Positions 38,324 through 46,962 of a stretch of DNA of 64,000 bases are shown one piece after another. The notes beneath the pieces were generated by a model. The model was not told the DNA's origin, did not search any database, and saw nothing but the letters and a program-made list of their open reading frames with translations. The translations under genes and the position numbers were made by a program. The stretch spans positions 35,906 through 99,905 of the forward strand of contig CAMBDL010000004.1 in NCBI GenBank assembly GCA_945865365.1. The letters are read 5' to 3'. Each line of letters opens with the position of its first letter. Positions within the stretch are counted from its first letter, which is position 1. The stretch is from Streptomyces griseus. Lineage in GTDB: Bacteria; Actinomycetota; Actinomycetes; Nanopelagicales; Nanopelagicaceae.

Positions 38324-38494
38324 ATGCTCGGTGGAATTAATAATGAACTATTTATCCAAGGCTTTGGTGGATTTATTGGAGTAGCCATTCTTATTCTCAT
38401 TCTTAAGTGGGCATTTCCTACCAAGAAAGATCCGGTAGCAAAAGCCGAGCGCAAAGCCGTGAAAGCATCGCTGCGCCAACTACGGCGCAAGTAA
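38324..38494 (+). CDS. Small 56-aa single-TM protein (absent from ORF track)
   Basis: ATG...TAA reads MLGGINNELFIQGFGGFIGVAILILILKWAFPTKKDPVAKAERKAVKASLRQLRRK: one TM helix plus basic tail. Confidence 0.6.
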   Translation: MLGGINNELFIQGFGGFIGVAILILILKWAFPTKKDPVAKAERKAVKASLRQLRRK

Positions 38495-38506
38495 GCAGGG
38501 CTCTCC

Positions 38507-39223
38507 ATGTCACTCGTCGTTATTACCGGTGGATCTCGCGGTCTAGGTTTTGAAACCGCTAAAGCGCTAAAAGCACAGGGCCATGACATCGTCTTAGTTG
38601 CTAAAGACAGCGCTCGCCTTGCCCAGGCTGCAGCCGAATTACACTGTGATTATCGCAGCGTTGATCTAGAAGATCTCGTCGCTGCCAAGAAATGCTTCGA
38701 TGAAATCTTAGAAACCTTTGGTACACCAGAGATAGTGATCCTCGCCCATGCAGTGATGAGTGCAAAGATGTCAAAGACTCTTAAGAGCGATAATGCAGAG
38801 TGGCGCAGAGTAATGGCGATTAATTTAGATTCAGTATTTTGTGCACTCAACATATTGGCCGCACCTATGGCAGCCGCGCGCAGTGGCCGAGTCATTGTCT
38901 TCTCTGCATGTTTAGGTCGCATGTCTGGACCAGGCAACACTGGGGGATTAGCGCCTTACAGAGTCAGTAAAGCTGGCGTGAACGCACTCGTTCGAAATCT
39001 GGCACATGAGACTGGATTAGGCAGCCGCGGATTCTTAATCGATGCGCTGTGTCCTAATCATTCACGCACCGATATGGGCGGCCCCGATGCGCCTTTATCT
39101 GCCGAAGAAGGTGCACAAACAGCAATCTGGCTAGCAACTCGCAAGTTCGATATTAACGGCGCAACAGATCAAGAGAAGGTAACGGGAGTTTTGTGGGAAG
39201 AGATGAAAGTCGTGCCCTGGTGA
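38507..39223 (+). CDS. SDR-family oxidoreductase
   Basis: TGGSRGLGFETAKAL Rossmann motif; PYRVSKAGVNALV YxxxK-type active site. Confidence 0.88.
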   Translation: MSLVVITGGSRGLGFETAKALKAQGHDIVLVAKDSARLAQAAAELHCDYRSVDLEDLVAAKKCFDEILETFGTPEIVILAHAVMSAKMSKTLKSDNAEWRRVMAINLDSVFCALNILAAPMAAARSGRVIVFSACLGRMSGPGNTGGLAPYRVSKAGVNALVRNLAHETGLGSRGFLIDALCPNHSRTDMGGPDAPLSAEEGAQTAIWLATRKFDINGATDQEKVTGVLWEEMKVVPW

Positions 39224-39308
39224 TTACGTGTTACCAGACCAAGGGGACTAAACACTACCTAAACGTGCGTTTCACGCATGCTGCTAAACAGTAGCTCTGT
39301 CAAAATAA

Positions 39309-40052
39309 TTAAAGCTCTTTAGAAGCGTTTTCGGAATCTATTTTTAGAGAACGAATGAGTTGTAAGGCTTTTCTACCCGTTACCTCTAACTTTCGATATA
39401 TAGCAACTGTCTCCTGTCTAATCAGTGATTCGCTATAACCAATTTCTAGCGCAATTTGTGCGTTATTAAATCCGCGCCCGAGTAAGTCAGCAATAACTAA
39501 CTGCCGATCACTCAATGGAAGTTGAGGTAAGTCAATCTTTTCCTTAATATCAACAGCAGCCAGGACAATCGGCTTTGGAAGATGACTTGAATAAAGCCCC
39601 AACAGTGAACCAATTGCAATATAGAAGACTTTCATCGCCTCGGTTAGCTCAAGTTTTTGCGTAGAGTAAAGAGCCATTCCACCATCTGGAGAAGCTGGAA
39701 TAGCTACCCCTGACACCCACGTACCTTCATAACTAGAGCCAGCCTCGAGGTGATATTCCTTTTCATATTCAGTTTCGTTCTGGGCAATGAAGACAGTGTT
39801 CTCACGGATCGCAGCGCTGAGAGGGATTTTCACTTGAATGGGCAGATCAAAAAATGATGCATATTCATCAGAACTCCAACCGTATCCGCCGAGTGGACAG
39901 ACAAAACCATTGTCTATGAGCTCACCTATATAGAGGTAGAAGCATTTCTCTTCACTAAATGTGTTCATGACTAGGAATTTTGAGATTTCGTTAAAAGTTT
40001 CCGGTGAGGCCGCAAGGAAGTCAGAGAAGGCAAGAATCTTCTTAGAGTGCAT
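39309..40052 (-). CDS. LuxR-type HTH transcriptional regulator
   Basis: C-terminal LSDRQLVIADLLGRGFNNAQIALEIGYSESLIRQETVAIYRKLEVTGR. Confidence 0.78.
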   Translation of the reverse strand: MHSKKILAFSDFLAASPETFNEISKFLVMNTFSEEKCFYLYIGELIDNGFVCPLGGYGWSSDEYASFFDLPIQVKIPLSAAIRENTVFIAQNETEYEKEYHLEAGSSYEGTWVSGVAIPASPDGGMALYSTQKLELTEAMKVFYIAIGSLLGLYSSHLPKPIVLAAVDIKEKIDLPQLPLSDRQLVIADLLGRGFNNAQIALEIGYSESLIRQETVAIYRKLEVTGRKALQLIRSLKIDSENASKEL

Positions 40053-40291
40053 AAGCCCCCCTTGCTAATCCTTTGGTGAATAAGTATTTTGTTGGCCGAT
40101 TTGAGGGTACTCCTACTATGTGATTATGGGCAGATAAGACTTTTAAATCTCACATGTGTGGCTGGCCATGTCTGGACTTTACCAATCCTGCCTCATGCCT
40201 CTAGGGCTACTTTGCGAACTCAGGCGCATCTGATGCGTTATGAAACCAAGAGGCAACAGCGCTCAACCACGCTCGAACAGGAGGTAAGTCA

Positions 40292-40621
40292 GTGAAGCAG
40301 ATTCGAATCGTAGATGAAGAGGGGAAACCGACTCGTTACGCCTACCTTGAGCATGAGAACCTTAAGTTTGAGTTTGAGTTCTACGCTCACGAAGAGGGTG
40401 AAGGTGACTATGAAATCATTCAAACTGTATCGCCGGAAGAATTTGAATTTATCGCCACTATGTTCGGACTAGATCCGAGGCAAGACATACTTTCCCTAGT
40501 CCAAGAGATTTCAGACTCGGGCAGAGGCGGAGATCTCATCAACGCCCTTAACAGTAAGGAGATAAAGAATGAGCTCCATAAATGGGGGAGCTACATAAGT
40601 TTTAGAGACTCAGATCGTTAA
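40292..40621 (+). CDS. Hypothetical acidic protein, 109 aa
   Basis: GTG start preceded by AGGAGG; coherent ORF. Confidence 0.6.
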   Translation: MKQIRIVDEEGKPTRYAYLEHENLKFEFEFYAHEEGEGDYEIIQTVSPEEFEFIATMFGLDPRQDILSLVQEISDSGRGGDLINALNSKEIKNELHKWGSYISFRDSDR

Positions 40622-40653
40622 GAGATATCAATCTTCCAGAGTAGGCTTGATGT

Positions 40654-41184
40654 ATGACTAAACAGCAAGAGTTCACAGTCCTGCAAACCTATAAGGATTT
40701 TGAGCTTCGCGAATATCTTCCATGCGTCATCGCAGAGGTCAAAGTCTCTGCCAATTATTCAACGGCATCAAGTGCTGCATTCTCTTCATTATTTAAATAC
40801 ATCTCACAGGGCAATAAGTCCTCACAAAAGATCGCAATGACTGCCCCAGTAATTGCCGCCCAAAGAGCAGATAAGCCCAATACTGATGAGTGGTATGTAT
40901 CTTTTGTAATGCCAGCCGGCAGCAGCTTTGCCGATATGCCAGATCCAAATGATTCACGAGTGACCTTGCGTGACTTAGGTGCGCAGACCTGTATCGCTAC
41001 TTCATTTCGAGGCAAAGCAACGGAGGAGCTCTCTGCTAAGAAAGCGGCCCAACTGCGGGCAGCAGCCGTTAAGGAAAATATTGCGCTCTCTGATGAAACG
41101 CGAATCTGCCGTTTTGATCCACCAGTAAAGCCCGGCTTCTTGCAGTACAACGAAATTGTGATCCCTGTTTACACTGGGAAGTAG
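40654..41184 (+). CDS. SOUL heme-binding family protein
   Basis: FTVLQTYKDFELREYLPCVIAEV, FKYISQGNKSSQKIAMTAPVI, PGFLQYNEIVIPV. Confidence 0.9.
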   Translation: MTKQQEFTVLQTYKDFELREYLPCVIAEVKVSANYSTASSAAFSSLFKYISQGNKSSQKIAMTAPVIAAQRADKPNTDEWYVSFVMPAGSSFADMPDPNDSRVTLRDLGAQTCIATSFRGKATEELSAKKAAQLRAAAVKENIALSDETRICRFDPPVKPGFLQYNEIVIPVYTGK

Positions 41185-41207
41185 ACGTTGGCAGGGGAGC
41201 TCGGTGA

Positions 41208-41477
41208 TTAAGAGTTAACGGACACCCAATAGACACTCCCGCTATCCCTCTCCAAGATCCCGTACTCAATCATGTGCCGTCTAATGGCTGCGGTGTCGGG
41301 GTGGAAGGTTGCGATTATTTCATTGAGAGCTTTTTCGGGGTAGCGCACATCGGGGGATAGCCTCTCGGCGATGCGATGGAGAACGGCAATCTTCTTGGTG
41401 GTATTCACGGCCCGGGCCTGTGTGACTACCGCACATTGGCCAGGTTTGAGTATGGTACTGTTTCTTGTACCACTCAT
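41208..41477 (-). CDS. DUF2087-domain protein
   Basis: RIAERLSPDVRYPEKALNEIIATFHPDTAAIRRHMIEYGILERDSGSVYWV. Confidence 0.75.
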   Translation of the reverse strand: MSGTRNSTILKPGQCAVVTQARAVNTTKKIAVLHRIAERLSPDVRYPEKALNEIIATFHPDTAAIRRHMIEYGILERDSGSVYWVSVNS

Positions 41478-41491
41478 GAAAGGCCTCCCTC

Positions 41492-41779
41492 ATGGCAATT
41501 ACCGCCTCACAAGCACGAGCTCAGTTATTTCCATTGATCGAGCAGGTTAATGCCGATATGAAGCCTGTTGTCATCACATCCAAGGCTGGAAACGCGGTTT
41601 TAATCTCAGTCAGCGAATATGAATCCATGATTGAAACTGCGTATCTGCTGTCTACACCTGCCAATCGTGAATGGTTGCTGGAGTCCTTGGCTCAAGCCGA
41701 TCGCGGAGAACTGCACACTGTGGAGTTTCCACTCACAACAGTTAGAGAGAAAAGCAGGGCCAAGAAAAAGAGTAAGTAA
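41492..41779 (+). CDS. YefM/Phd-family antitoxin
   Basis: MAITASQARAQLFPLIEQVNADMKPVVITSKAGNAVLISVSEYESMIETAYLL. Confidence 0.9.
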   Translation: MAITASQARAQLFPLIEQVNADMKPVVITSKAGNAVLISVSEYESMIETAYLLSTPANREWLLESLAQADRGELHTVEFPLTTVREKSRAKKKSK

Positions 41780-41787
41780 GTTCAGTT

Positions 41788-42069
41788 GTGCCTAAAAACA
41801 AATTAGACCAGATTGTCGCCACTCCTCGAGCCCTTGCAGATCTAGATTACTGGCGTAATAGTGGCAATCAAAAGAAACTAGATCGAATTAATGCATTAAT
41901 CGCTAATTCTTTGGAGTCGCCCTTTGTAGGGATCGGTGCGCCAGAGCGGCTGAGGTTTCAAGACCAAGATACCTATTCACGACGCATTGATAAAACACAT
42001 CGCTTGGTCTATCGCGTTGAGGGTAAAAAACTAGTAATTATTTCTGCACGCTTTCACTACCAGAAGTAG
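41788..42069 (+). CDS. YoeB/Txe-family toxin
   Basis: ALADLDYWRNSGNQKKLDRINALI...YSRRIDKTHRLVYRVEGKKLVIISARFHYQK. Confidence 0.92.
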   Translation: MPKNKLDQIVATPRALADLDYWRNSGNQKKLDRINALIANSLESPFVGIGAPERLRFQDQDTYSRRIDKTHRLVYRVEGKKLVIISARFHYQK

Positions 42070-42621
42070 CTATTTACAATTGGCCAGGCTTGCTTTGATA
42101 ACGGCCTGGATTAACGTGGCATCTACTTCCCAATCAATCGGAAGTTGAATAGTCTTTTTAAGGGCATTGCCCTCTTTAAATTTTGGAGCAAACTCTTTTA
42201 ATACCTTTGCATCCCAAGGGGCGATTAGCACATGCTTGGTAGATGCCGATGCACCGAAGATGTAATCCTTACCTAACTTCACCATGGGCTGGTTCCACGC
42301 TAAGACAAATTCCAACTCCGGGTATTTACTTTTAATCACTTTAAAGATCGCTTTGATTGTTTTTGCCTGAGGCGCGGGAATAGATGCGTAATACTCAGTC
42401 GGCGTTGAAAAGCGTTGAGAAGATTCAGAGCCTCGTGAATACATAACAAGTGCGTTGGCGTGGGCTTGCGAAAAGCCGTAGTTTTCTTTTAAGTGAGCAG
42501 TTTGTTCTGGATATTTCTTGCCTTCAAGTTTTGCCATGAGCTTAAACCAGTAGGCCATCTTTTCGCCGTACTTCTTTTCAATGGCGGGGAAGTGGGCTTC
42601 ACGGGAAGGATCTGTAGGCAT
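42070..42621 (-). CDS. DUF4287/DUF1801-type protein
   Basis: YWFKLMAKLEGKKYPEQTAHLKENYGFSQAHANALVMYSRG then DUF1801-like FVLAWNQPMVKLGKDYIFGASASTKHVLIAPWD. Confidence 0.75.
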   Translation of the reverse strand: MPTDPSREAHFPAIEKKYGEKMAYWFKLMAKLEGKKYPEQTAHLKENYGFSQAHANALVMYSRGSESSQRFSTPTEYYASIPAPQAKTIKAIFKVIKSKYPELEFVLAWNQPMVKLGKDYIFGASASTKHVLIAPWDAKVLKEFAPKFKEGNALKKTIQLPIDWEVDATLIQAVIKASLANCK

Positions 42622-42736
42622 GGCAAAAGAATAACCCCCGCAGCGATAGGGCCACGGAGGTCATGTCTCGTATCCATGCGCGAGAGTCTCTCGTCATATA
42701 AGGTTTCCTCCTCCGAGTTAAGAAATGAGAAATACC

Positions 42737-42886
42737 GTGGGCGCTTGTCAATGCGGTTACACCACAGATCCAGAGAAGAACTGCAACGGAACACATAAAG
42801 TTGTAAAAGCCGTGAAGGAAGATATGGCTGAGAAGCTTGCAGCTAATGGCTTTCCGCACGCTGCCGAGTATGTAAAGAACAACTAA
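42737..42886 (+). CDS. CDGSH-like iron-sulfur small protein, copy 1 (absent from ORF track)
   Basis: GTG start: MGACQCGYTTDPEKNCNGTHKVVKAVKEDMAEKLAANGFPHAAEYVKNN. In-frame ATG also at 42725. C-x-C...C-N-G-T-H resembles CDGSH ligands. Confidence 0.7.
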   Translation: MGACQCGYTTDPEKNCNGTHKVVKAVKEDMAEKLAANGFPHAAEYVKNN

Positions 42887-43154
42887 GCACTAGCTGTATG
42901 GGTGCGGGTAATGCAGGAACTACTCGCTTTAATGACTAGAGAATTTTGTCCTCATAAAGTTAGTCATACGTTGTTCAAAGTGAAGAGCGTAGACATCTAC
43001 TCATCGGTAGTTCCAGTTACTAGAGCTTAAAGAATTGCGTGTGAGAGTTCTTAGGCGATTCCATTGACATAGCTACCTGCGAGGCTTAGGTTAGCAACTC
43101 AATGTGATTCCCCGCACAACCAAGATTATAATGCTCACAAAAGGGCGTTTGCCA

Positions 43155-43370
43155 ATGGTTACGTCCTTGCAGAAAAAAACTGACTGGGGAAAAGTAAGGG
43201 GTTTCAATTATCAGCCCAGTTACACATCCAGCGGCTTAGAGACATGGCGTAATTTCGATCCAACAATATTTGAAACTGAACTGAGACGGGGAAAAAAATA
43301 CTTCCCCGGAATTAATACAGTGCGACTGTGGCTTTCGTGGGATGCCTATATCAGAGGCAACAATCTTTAA
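43155..43370 (+). pseudogene. Truncated N-terminal fragment of a glycoside hydrolase (cellulase/beta-glycosidase-like)
   Basis: KTDWGKVRGFNYQPSYTSSGLETWRNFDPTIFETELRRGKKYFPGINTVRLWLSWDAYIRGN, then stop; only the barrel start is present. Confidence 0.6.
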
Positions 43371-43444
43371 TGGGTCGTTGTGACCCATTTGTGCACTTAA
43401 GGCAGGCAATGGCGATATCGAGCATCTCCCGCTAGAATGAGAAC

Positions 43445-43570
43445 GTTGTTTCCGGGGTCGATGTAATTTCGAACCGGCGGTTATAGTCCGCGACCCGATG
43501 CCCACCAGGTATCGGTTGACTCAGTGAAACTCTGAGACCGACGGTTAAAGTCCGGATGAGAGGAACCAAC
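43445..43570 (+). promoter_or_regulatory. FMN riboswitch (RFN element)
   Basis: CGAACCGGCGGTTATAGTCCGCGACCCG ... GACCGACGGTTAAAGTCCGGATGAGAGGAACC conserved RFN core, upstream of ribD. Confidence 0.95.
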
Positions 43571-43571
43571 A

Positions 43572-43598
43572 AAAGGTAGGCATTGACCTACCCTTTTT
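43572..43598 (+). terminator. Riboswitch-linked intrinsic terminator
   Basis: AAAGGTAGG-CATTGA-CCTACCCTTTTT. Confidence 0.85.
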
Positions 43599-43648
43599 GT
43601 GCGCTCATGCACCCACCCCGGAAACTCGTATGTTGAGTGGGGGTAGAA

Positions 43649-44662
43649 ATGGATTACACAGTTGCTATGCAACGTGCCATTGCCCTGTCCGAAAAAGCAT
43701 TAGGTAAGTGCGCACCGAATCCAATTGTTGGAGCCGTGATTGTTGATACCAGTGGAAATATTGTCGGAGAAGGCTTCCACGATCGCATGTCCAGTAAGGA
43801 TCATGCAGAGGTTGTGGCGATAGCTAATGCGGGTGCCAATGCACAAGGGGCGACCATGGTTGTCACCCTCGAGCCGTGCAATCACACGGGAGCAACCGGC
43901 CCATGCGCGCAAGCGATTATTGATGCAGGAATTACATCGGTTGTTTATGCAGTTTCAGATCCCAACGCGCTAGCCGCAGGAGGAGCAGAGACATTGCGTG
44001 CTGCAGGTATCACGGTTGTTGCAGGGGTGCTAGAAACTGAAGCGGCGTTTTCAAACCGTGCGTGGTTAATGAAGATTCGCAAGAACCGACCATTTTTTAC
44101 CTGGAAAGTTGCGGCAACCCTTGATGGCAAAGTTGCAGCCGCTGATGGAACATCGAAGTGGATCACCAATGAAACCTCCCGCGCAGATGTGCAGGTATTG
44201 CGTCGCCAAGCAGATGCAATTGTGGTGGGCACTAATACCGTTATTGCAGATAACCCACATTTGATTCCACGCGGTGATTTTGCTGGATTTACACACAATC
44301 CCATTCGCGTTGTTTGTGGCGAACAAGAGCTGCCAAAGGATGCGCAGATCTTTGATGATGCTGCTCAAACAGTTGTTGTTAAAACTAAGGATCTAGATGT
44401 CTTGGTTGAAAAGCTTAATGAATTAGGTGTTAACCATGTCTTTGTCGAAGCTGGACCAACTCTGGGCAGTGCGATGTTGGATGGATGTTTGCTTGATGAG
44501 TTAATCATGTATCAAGCACCAACGCTTCTGGGCACTGGCAAAGAGTTCTTTGCCTTTGACTACCCAACAACCATTACCGATCAGATGCGAATGGATCACA
44601 TCAGCACCGACGTTCTCGATGGAGATGTTAAATCGGTGTACAGAATTAGGAACGGTGAGTGA
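43649..44662 (+). CDS. ribD: Bifunctional diaminohydroxyphosphoribosylaminopyrimidine deaminase / 5-amino-6-(5-phosphoribosylamino)uracil reductase
   Basis: [11 protein letters not shown] and [18 protein letters not shown] deaminase motifs; C-terminal reductase; riboflavin operon. Confidence 0.95.
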   Translation: MDYTVAMQRAIALSEKALGKCAPNPIVGAVIVDTSGNIVGEGFHDRMSSKDHAEVVAIANAGANAQGATMVVTLEPCNHTGATGPCAQAIIDAGITSVVYAVSDPNALAAGGAETLRAAGITVVAGVLETEAAFSNRAWLMKIRKNRPFFTWKVAATLDGKVAAADGTSKWITNETSRADVQVLRRQADAIVVGTNTVIADNPHLIPRGDFAGFTHNPIRVVCGEQELPKDAQIFDDAAQTVVVKTKDLDVLVEKLNELGVNHVFVEAGPTLGSAMLDGCLLDELIMYQAPTLLGTGKEFFAFDYPTTITDQMRMDHISTDVLDGDVKSVYRIRNGE

Positions 44663-45267
44663 TGTTTACTGGACTCATTTCAGAGCTCGGCACTGTTAGC
44701 GCAATTACTAAAGGCGCAGATTCAGCGGTGTTTACCATCAATGCGCCCGCACTTAGTGCTGAGATAAAACTGGGGGATTCAGTTGCAGTCAACGGAGTGT
44801 GCCTGAGTGCAACATCAGTAACTGGCACAGAGTTCACGGCCGATGTCATGATTCAAACGTTGTCGCTGACTTCACTGGCGCACATAAGTGTGGGCAGTGC
44901 AGTAAACCTTGAGCTTGCCGCCCAGCTCAATGCGCGCATGGGCGGACATCTGGTTCAAGGTCACGTCGATGGAGTTGCCACTGTTATCGAATTAGCTCCG
45001 GGGGATAAGTGGGCCCAGTTAGATATTAAGGTGCCGGCAAAGTTGAGTAAATATATTGTCAATCAAGGCTCTATCTGCCTTGATGGGGTTTCACTCACCG
45101 TTGGACAGATCAATGACGAGAGCGATCTAGTGACGGTGTGGTTGATTCCCGAAACGCTAGAGCGCACTAACTTGTCGGGGAAGCAGCCAGGGGATTTAGT
45201 CAATGTTGAAGTTGATGTTCTCGCAAAGTATGTCGAGAGATTACTCATTAAAGGGGATAAGCCATGA
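44662..45267 (+). CDS. ribE: Riboflavin synthase alpha chain
   Basis: [50 protein letters not shown]. Confidence 0.95.
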   Translation: MFTGLISELGTVSAITKGADSAVFTINAPALSAEIKLGDSVAVNGVCLSATSVTGTEFTADVMIQTLSLTSLAHISVGSAVNLELAAQLNARMGGHLVQGHVDGVATVIELAPGDKWAQLDIKVPAKLSKYIVNQGSICLDGVSLTVGQINDESDLVTVWLIPETLERTNLSGKQPGDLVNVEVDVLAKYVERLLIKGDKP

Positions 45268-46457
45268 GTGATTTCGCAGCTGCGCTCGAGGATTTCAAGA
45301 GTGGAAAATTCCTGATTGTTACCGATGATTCAGATCGCGAAAATGAGGGCGATTTAATTCTGCTTGCTCAAATGGCAACGACTGAAAAAATAGGTTTTAT
45401 GGTGCGCCATACATCTGGCGTTATTTGTGGCGTTACTACCGAAGAGATTGCCAAGGGCTTAAAACTGCCGATGATGGTTGCGCGCAATGAAGATAGTCAT
45501 GAAACGGCATTTACAGTTTCAGTAGATGTGATTGAGGGGCGAACAACAGGAATCAGTGCCGAAGAGCGTGCGAACACGCTTCGCGCCTTAGCTAATCCAG
45601 ATGCCAAGGCTTCAGAGTTTTTACGCCCAGGACATATTTTTCCACTGGTAGCTGTTAATGGCGGTGTTCACGAGAGAGCCGGACATACTGAAGCCGGTAT
45701 TGCCTTATGTGAATTAACAGATTCATACCCAACCGCGGCTATCTCTGAGTTAGTTAACGATGATGGATCGATGATGCGTGGGCAGAGGTTAGAGGATTTT
45801 GCCGCTAAGAATTCGATTAAGAAAATCAGCATTGAAGAGATTAAGGCCCATAGTAAAAAAAGAGAGCGCAGCACTGCTGTTGATTTCCAGTGGGCGAAAC
45901 TGCCCATCGGTGATCACCAGTGGCGAATTACGACATTTACTTCACGGGGCGGGGCAGAACATGCCATCGTGGCACTGGGAGATTTAAATGATGCAAGCGT
46001 ATTGGCCAGGATTCACTCTGAATGTTTAACGGGCGATGCCTTTGGTTCTTTGCGCTGTGACTGCGGGCCACAGCTGATGCAGGCAATGAGTGAGATTGAA
46101 TCCCGTGGCTCTGGAGTCATTATCTATCTGCGCGATCACGAGGGCCGAGGAATTGGACTGAGCCAGAAGATTAGAGCTTATGCCTTGCAAGATAGTGGGC
46201 TAAATACACTGGAGGCAAATATTTCACTTGGCCATGGCGTAGATGAAAGATCCTATAGCGATGGCCTTGAAATCATTAAGGCGTTAGGCATTACAGATGT
46301 GGAGCTACTGACAAATAATCCAGATAAGTTAGCGATCTTCGCCGGATCTGGAATCAGTTATAAGGGACGCACACTTCAGATACAAGCAAATGAATTTAAC
46401 AGAGGTTATTTAGAGACGAAGCGTGATTTATTGAGTCATACGTTAGGGGAAATTTAA
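45264..46457 (+). CDS. ribBA: Bifunctional DHBP synthase / GTP cyclohydrolase II
   Basis: [35 protein letters not shown] (RibB) and [36 protein letters not shown] (RibA). Confidence 0.95.
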   Translation: MSDFAAALEDFKSGKFLIVTDDSDRENEGDLILLAQMATTEKIGFMVRHTSGVICGVTTEEIAKGLKLPMMVARNEDSHETAFTVSVDVIEGRTTGISAEERANTLRALANPDAKASEFLRPGHIFPLVAVNGGVHERAGHTEAGIALCELTDSYPTAAISELVNDDGSMMRGQRLEDFAAKNSIKKISIEEIKAHSKKRERSTAVDFQWAKLPIGDHQWRITTFTSRGGAEHAIVALGDLNDASVLARIHSECLTGDAFGSLRCDCGPQLMQAMSEIESRGSGVIIYLRDHEGRGIGLSQKIRAYALQDSGLNTLEANISLGHGVDERSYSDGLEIIKALGITDVELLTNNPDKLAIFAGSGISYKGRTLQIQANEFNRGYLETKRDLLSHTLGEI

Positions 46458-46922
46458 ATGGCCGGAGATGCACCAGAGATAGAGCTTAAGAAGTTTCCAG
46501 ATATAAAGGTCGCAGTCATCAGCGCATCGTGGCATCCAGAAATCTGTCAAGCACTCGTTGATGGCGCAGTCAGAGGCTTTGAGCAATCAGGTGTTTCATC
46601 CATTGAAGTGCGCCGAGTAGCTGGCTCATTCGAACTGCCACTTGCTGCTCAACTTGCATTTGATGCTGGTTTCGATGTTGCAGTAGTTGTTGGCCTCATT
46701 CTTCGTGGACAGACTCCGCATTTTGATTACGTCTGCCAAGGTGTTACTGCAGGCATCATGCAGGTCTCATTGAGTCGATCTAAACCAATTGGTTTTGGTG
46801 TTCTTATGTGCGACACACTTGAGCAGGCACAAGAGCGATCTGGCTTACCTGGCAGCTTTGAGGATAAAGGGTATGACAGCGCCATTGCTGCGCTCACACT
46901 TCTCGAGTTGGATAGTCAGTAA
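46458..46922 (+). CDS. ribH: 6,7-dimethyl-8-ribityllumazine synthase
   Basis: VAGSFELPLAAQLAFD, VVGLILRGQTPHFDYVCQGVTAGIMQVSL, GVLMCDTLEQAQERSG. Confidence 0.95.
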   Translation: MAGDAPEIELKKFPDIKVAVISASWHPEICQALVDGAVRGFEQSGVSSIEVRRVAGSFELPLAAQLAFDAGFDVAVVVGLILRGQTPHFDYVCQGVTAGIMQVSLSRSKPIGFGVLMCDTLEQAQERSGLPGSFEDKGYDSAIAALTLLELDSQ

Positions 46923-46962
46923 AGAGTAAGAAACTCACCGAAAGAGACGATGAGTTCTAACG

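Noticed and set aside
40089-40295. 68-aa plus-strand ORF upstream of the 109-aa ORF
   Set aside because: No recognisable motif or RBS; ends over the RBS/start of 40292-40621; probably not coding.
42599-42859. 86-aa minus-strand ORF
   Set aside because: Antisense shadow of the CDGSH-like micro-protein (42737-42886).
42737-42886. RiPP precursor interpretation of the Cys-rich 49-aa peptide
   Set aside because: No modifying enzyme or exporter nearby; the CxC...CNGTH pattern and helical tail fit an iron-sulfur protein better.
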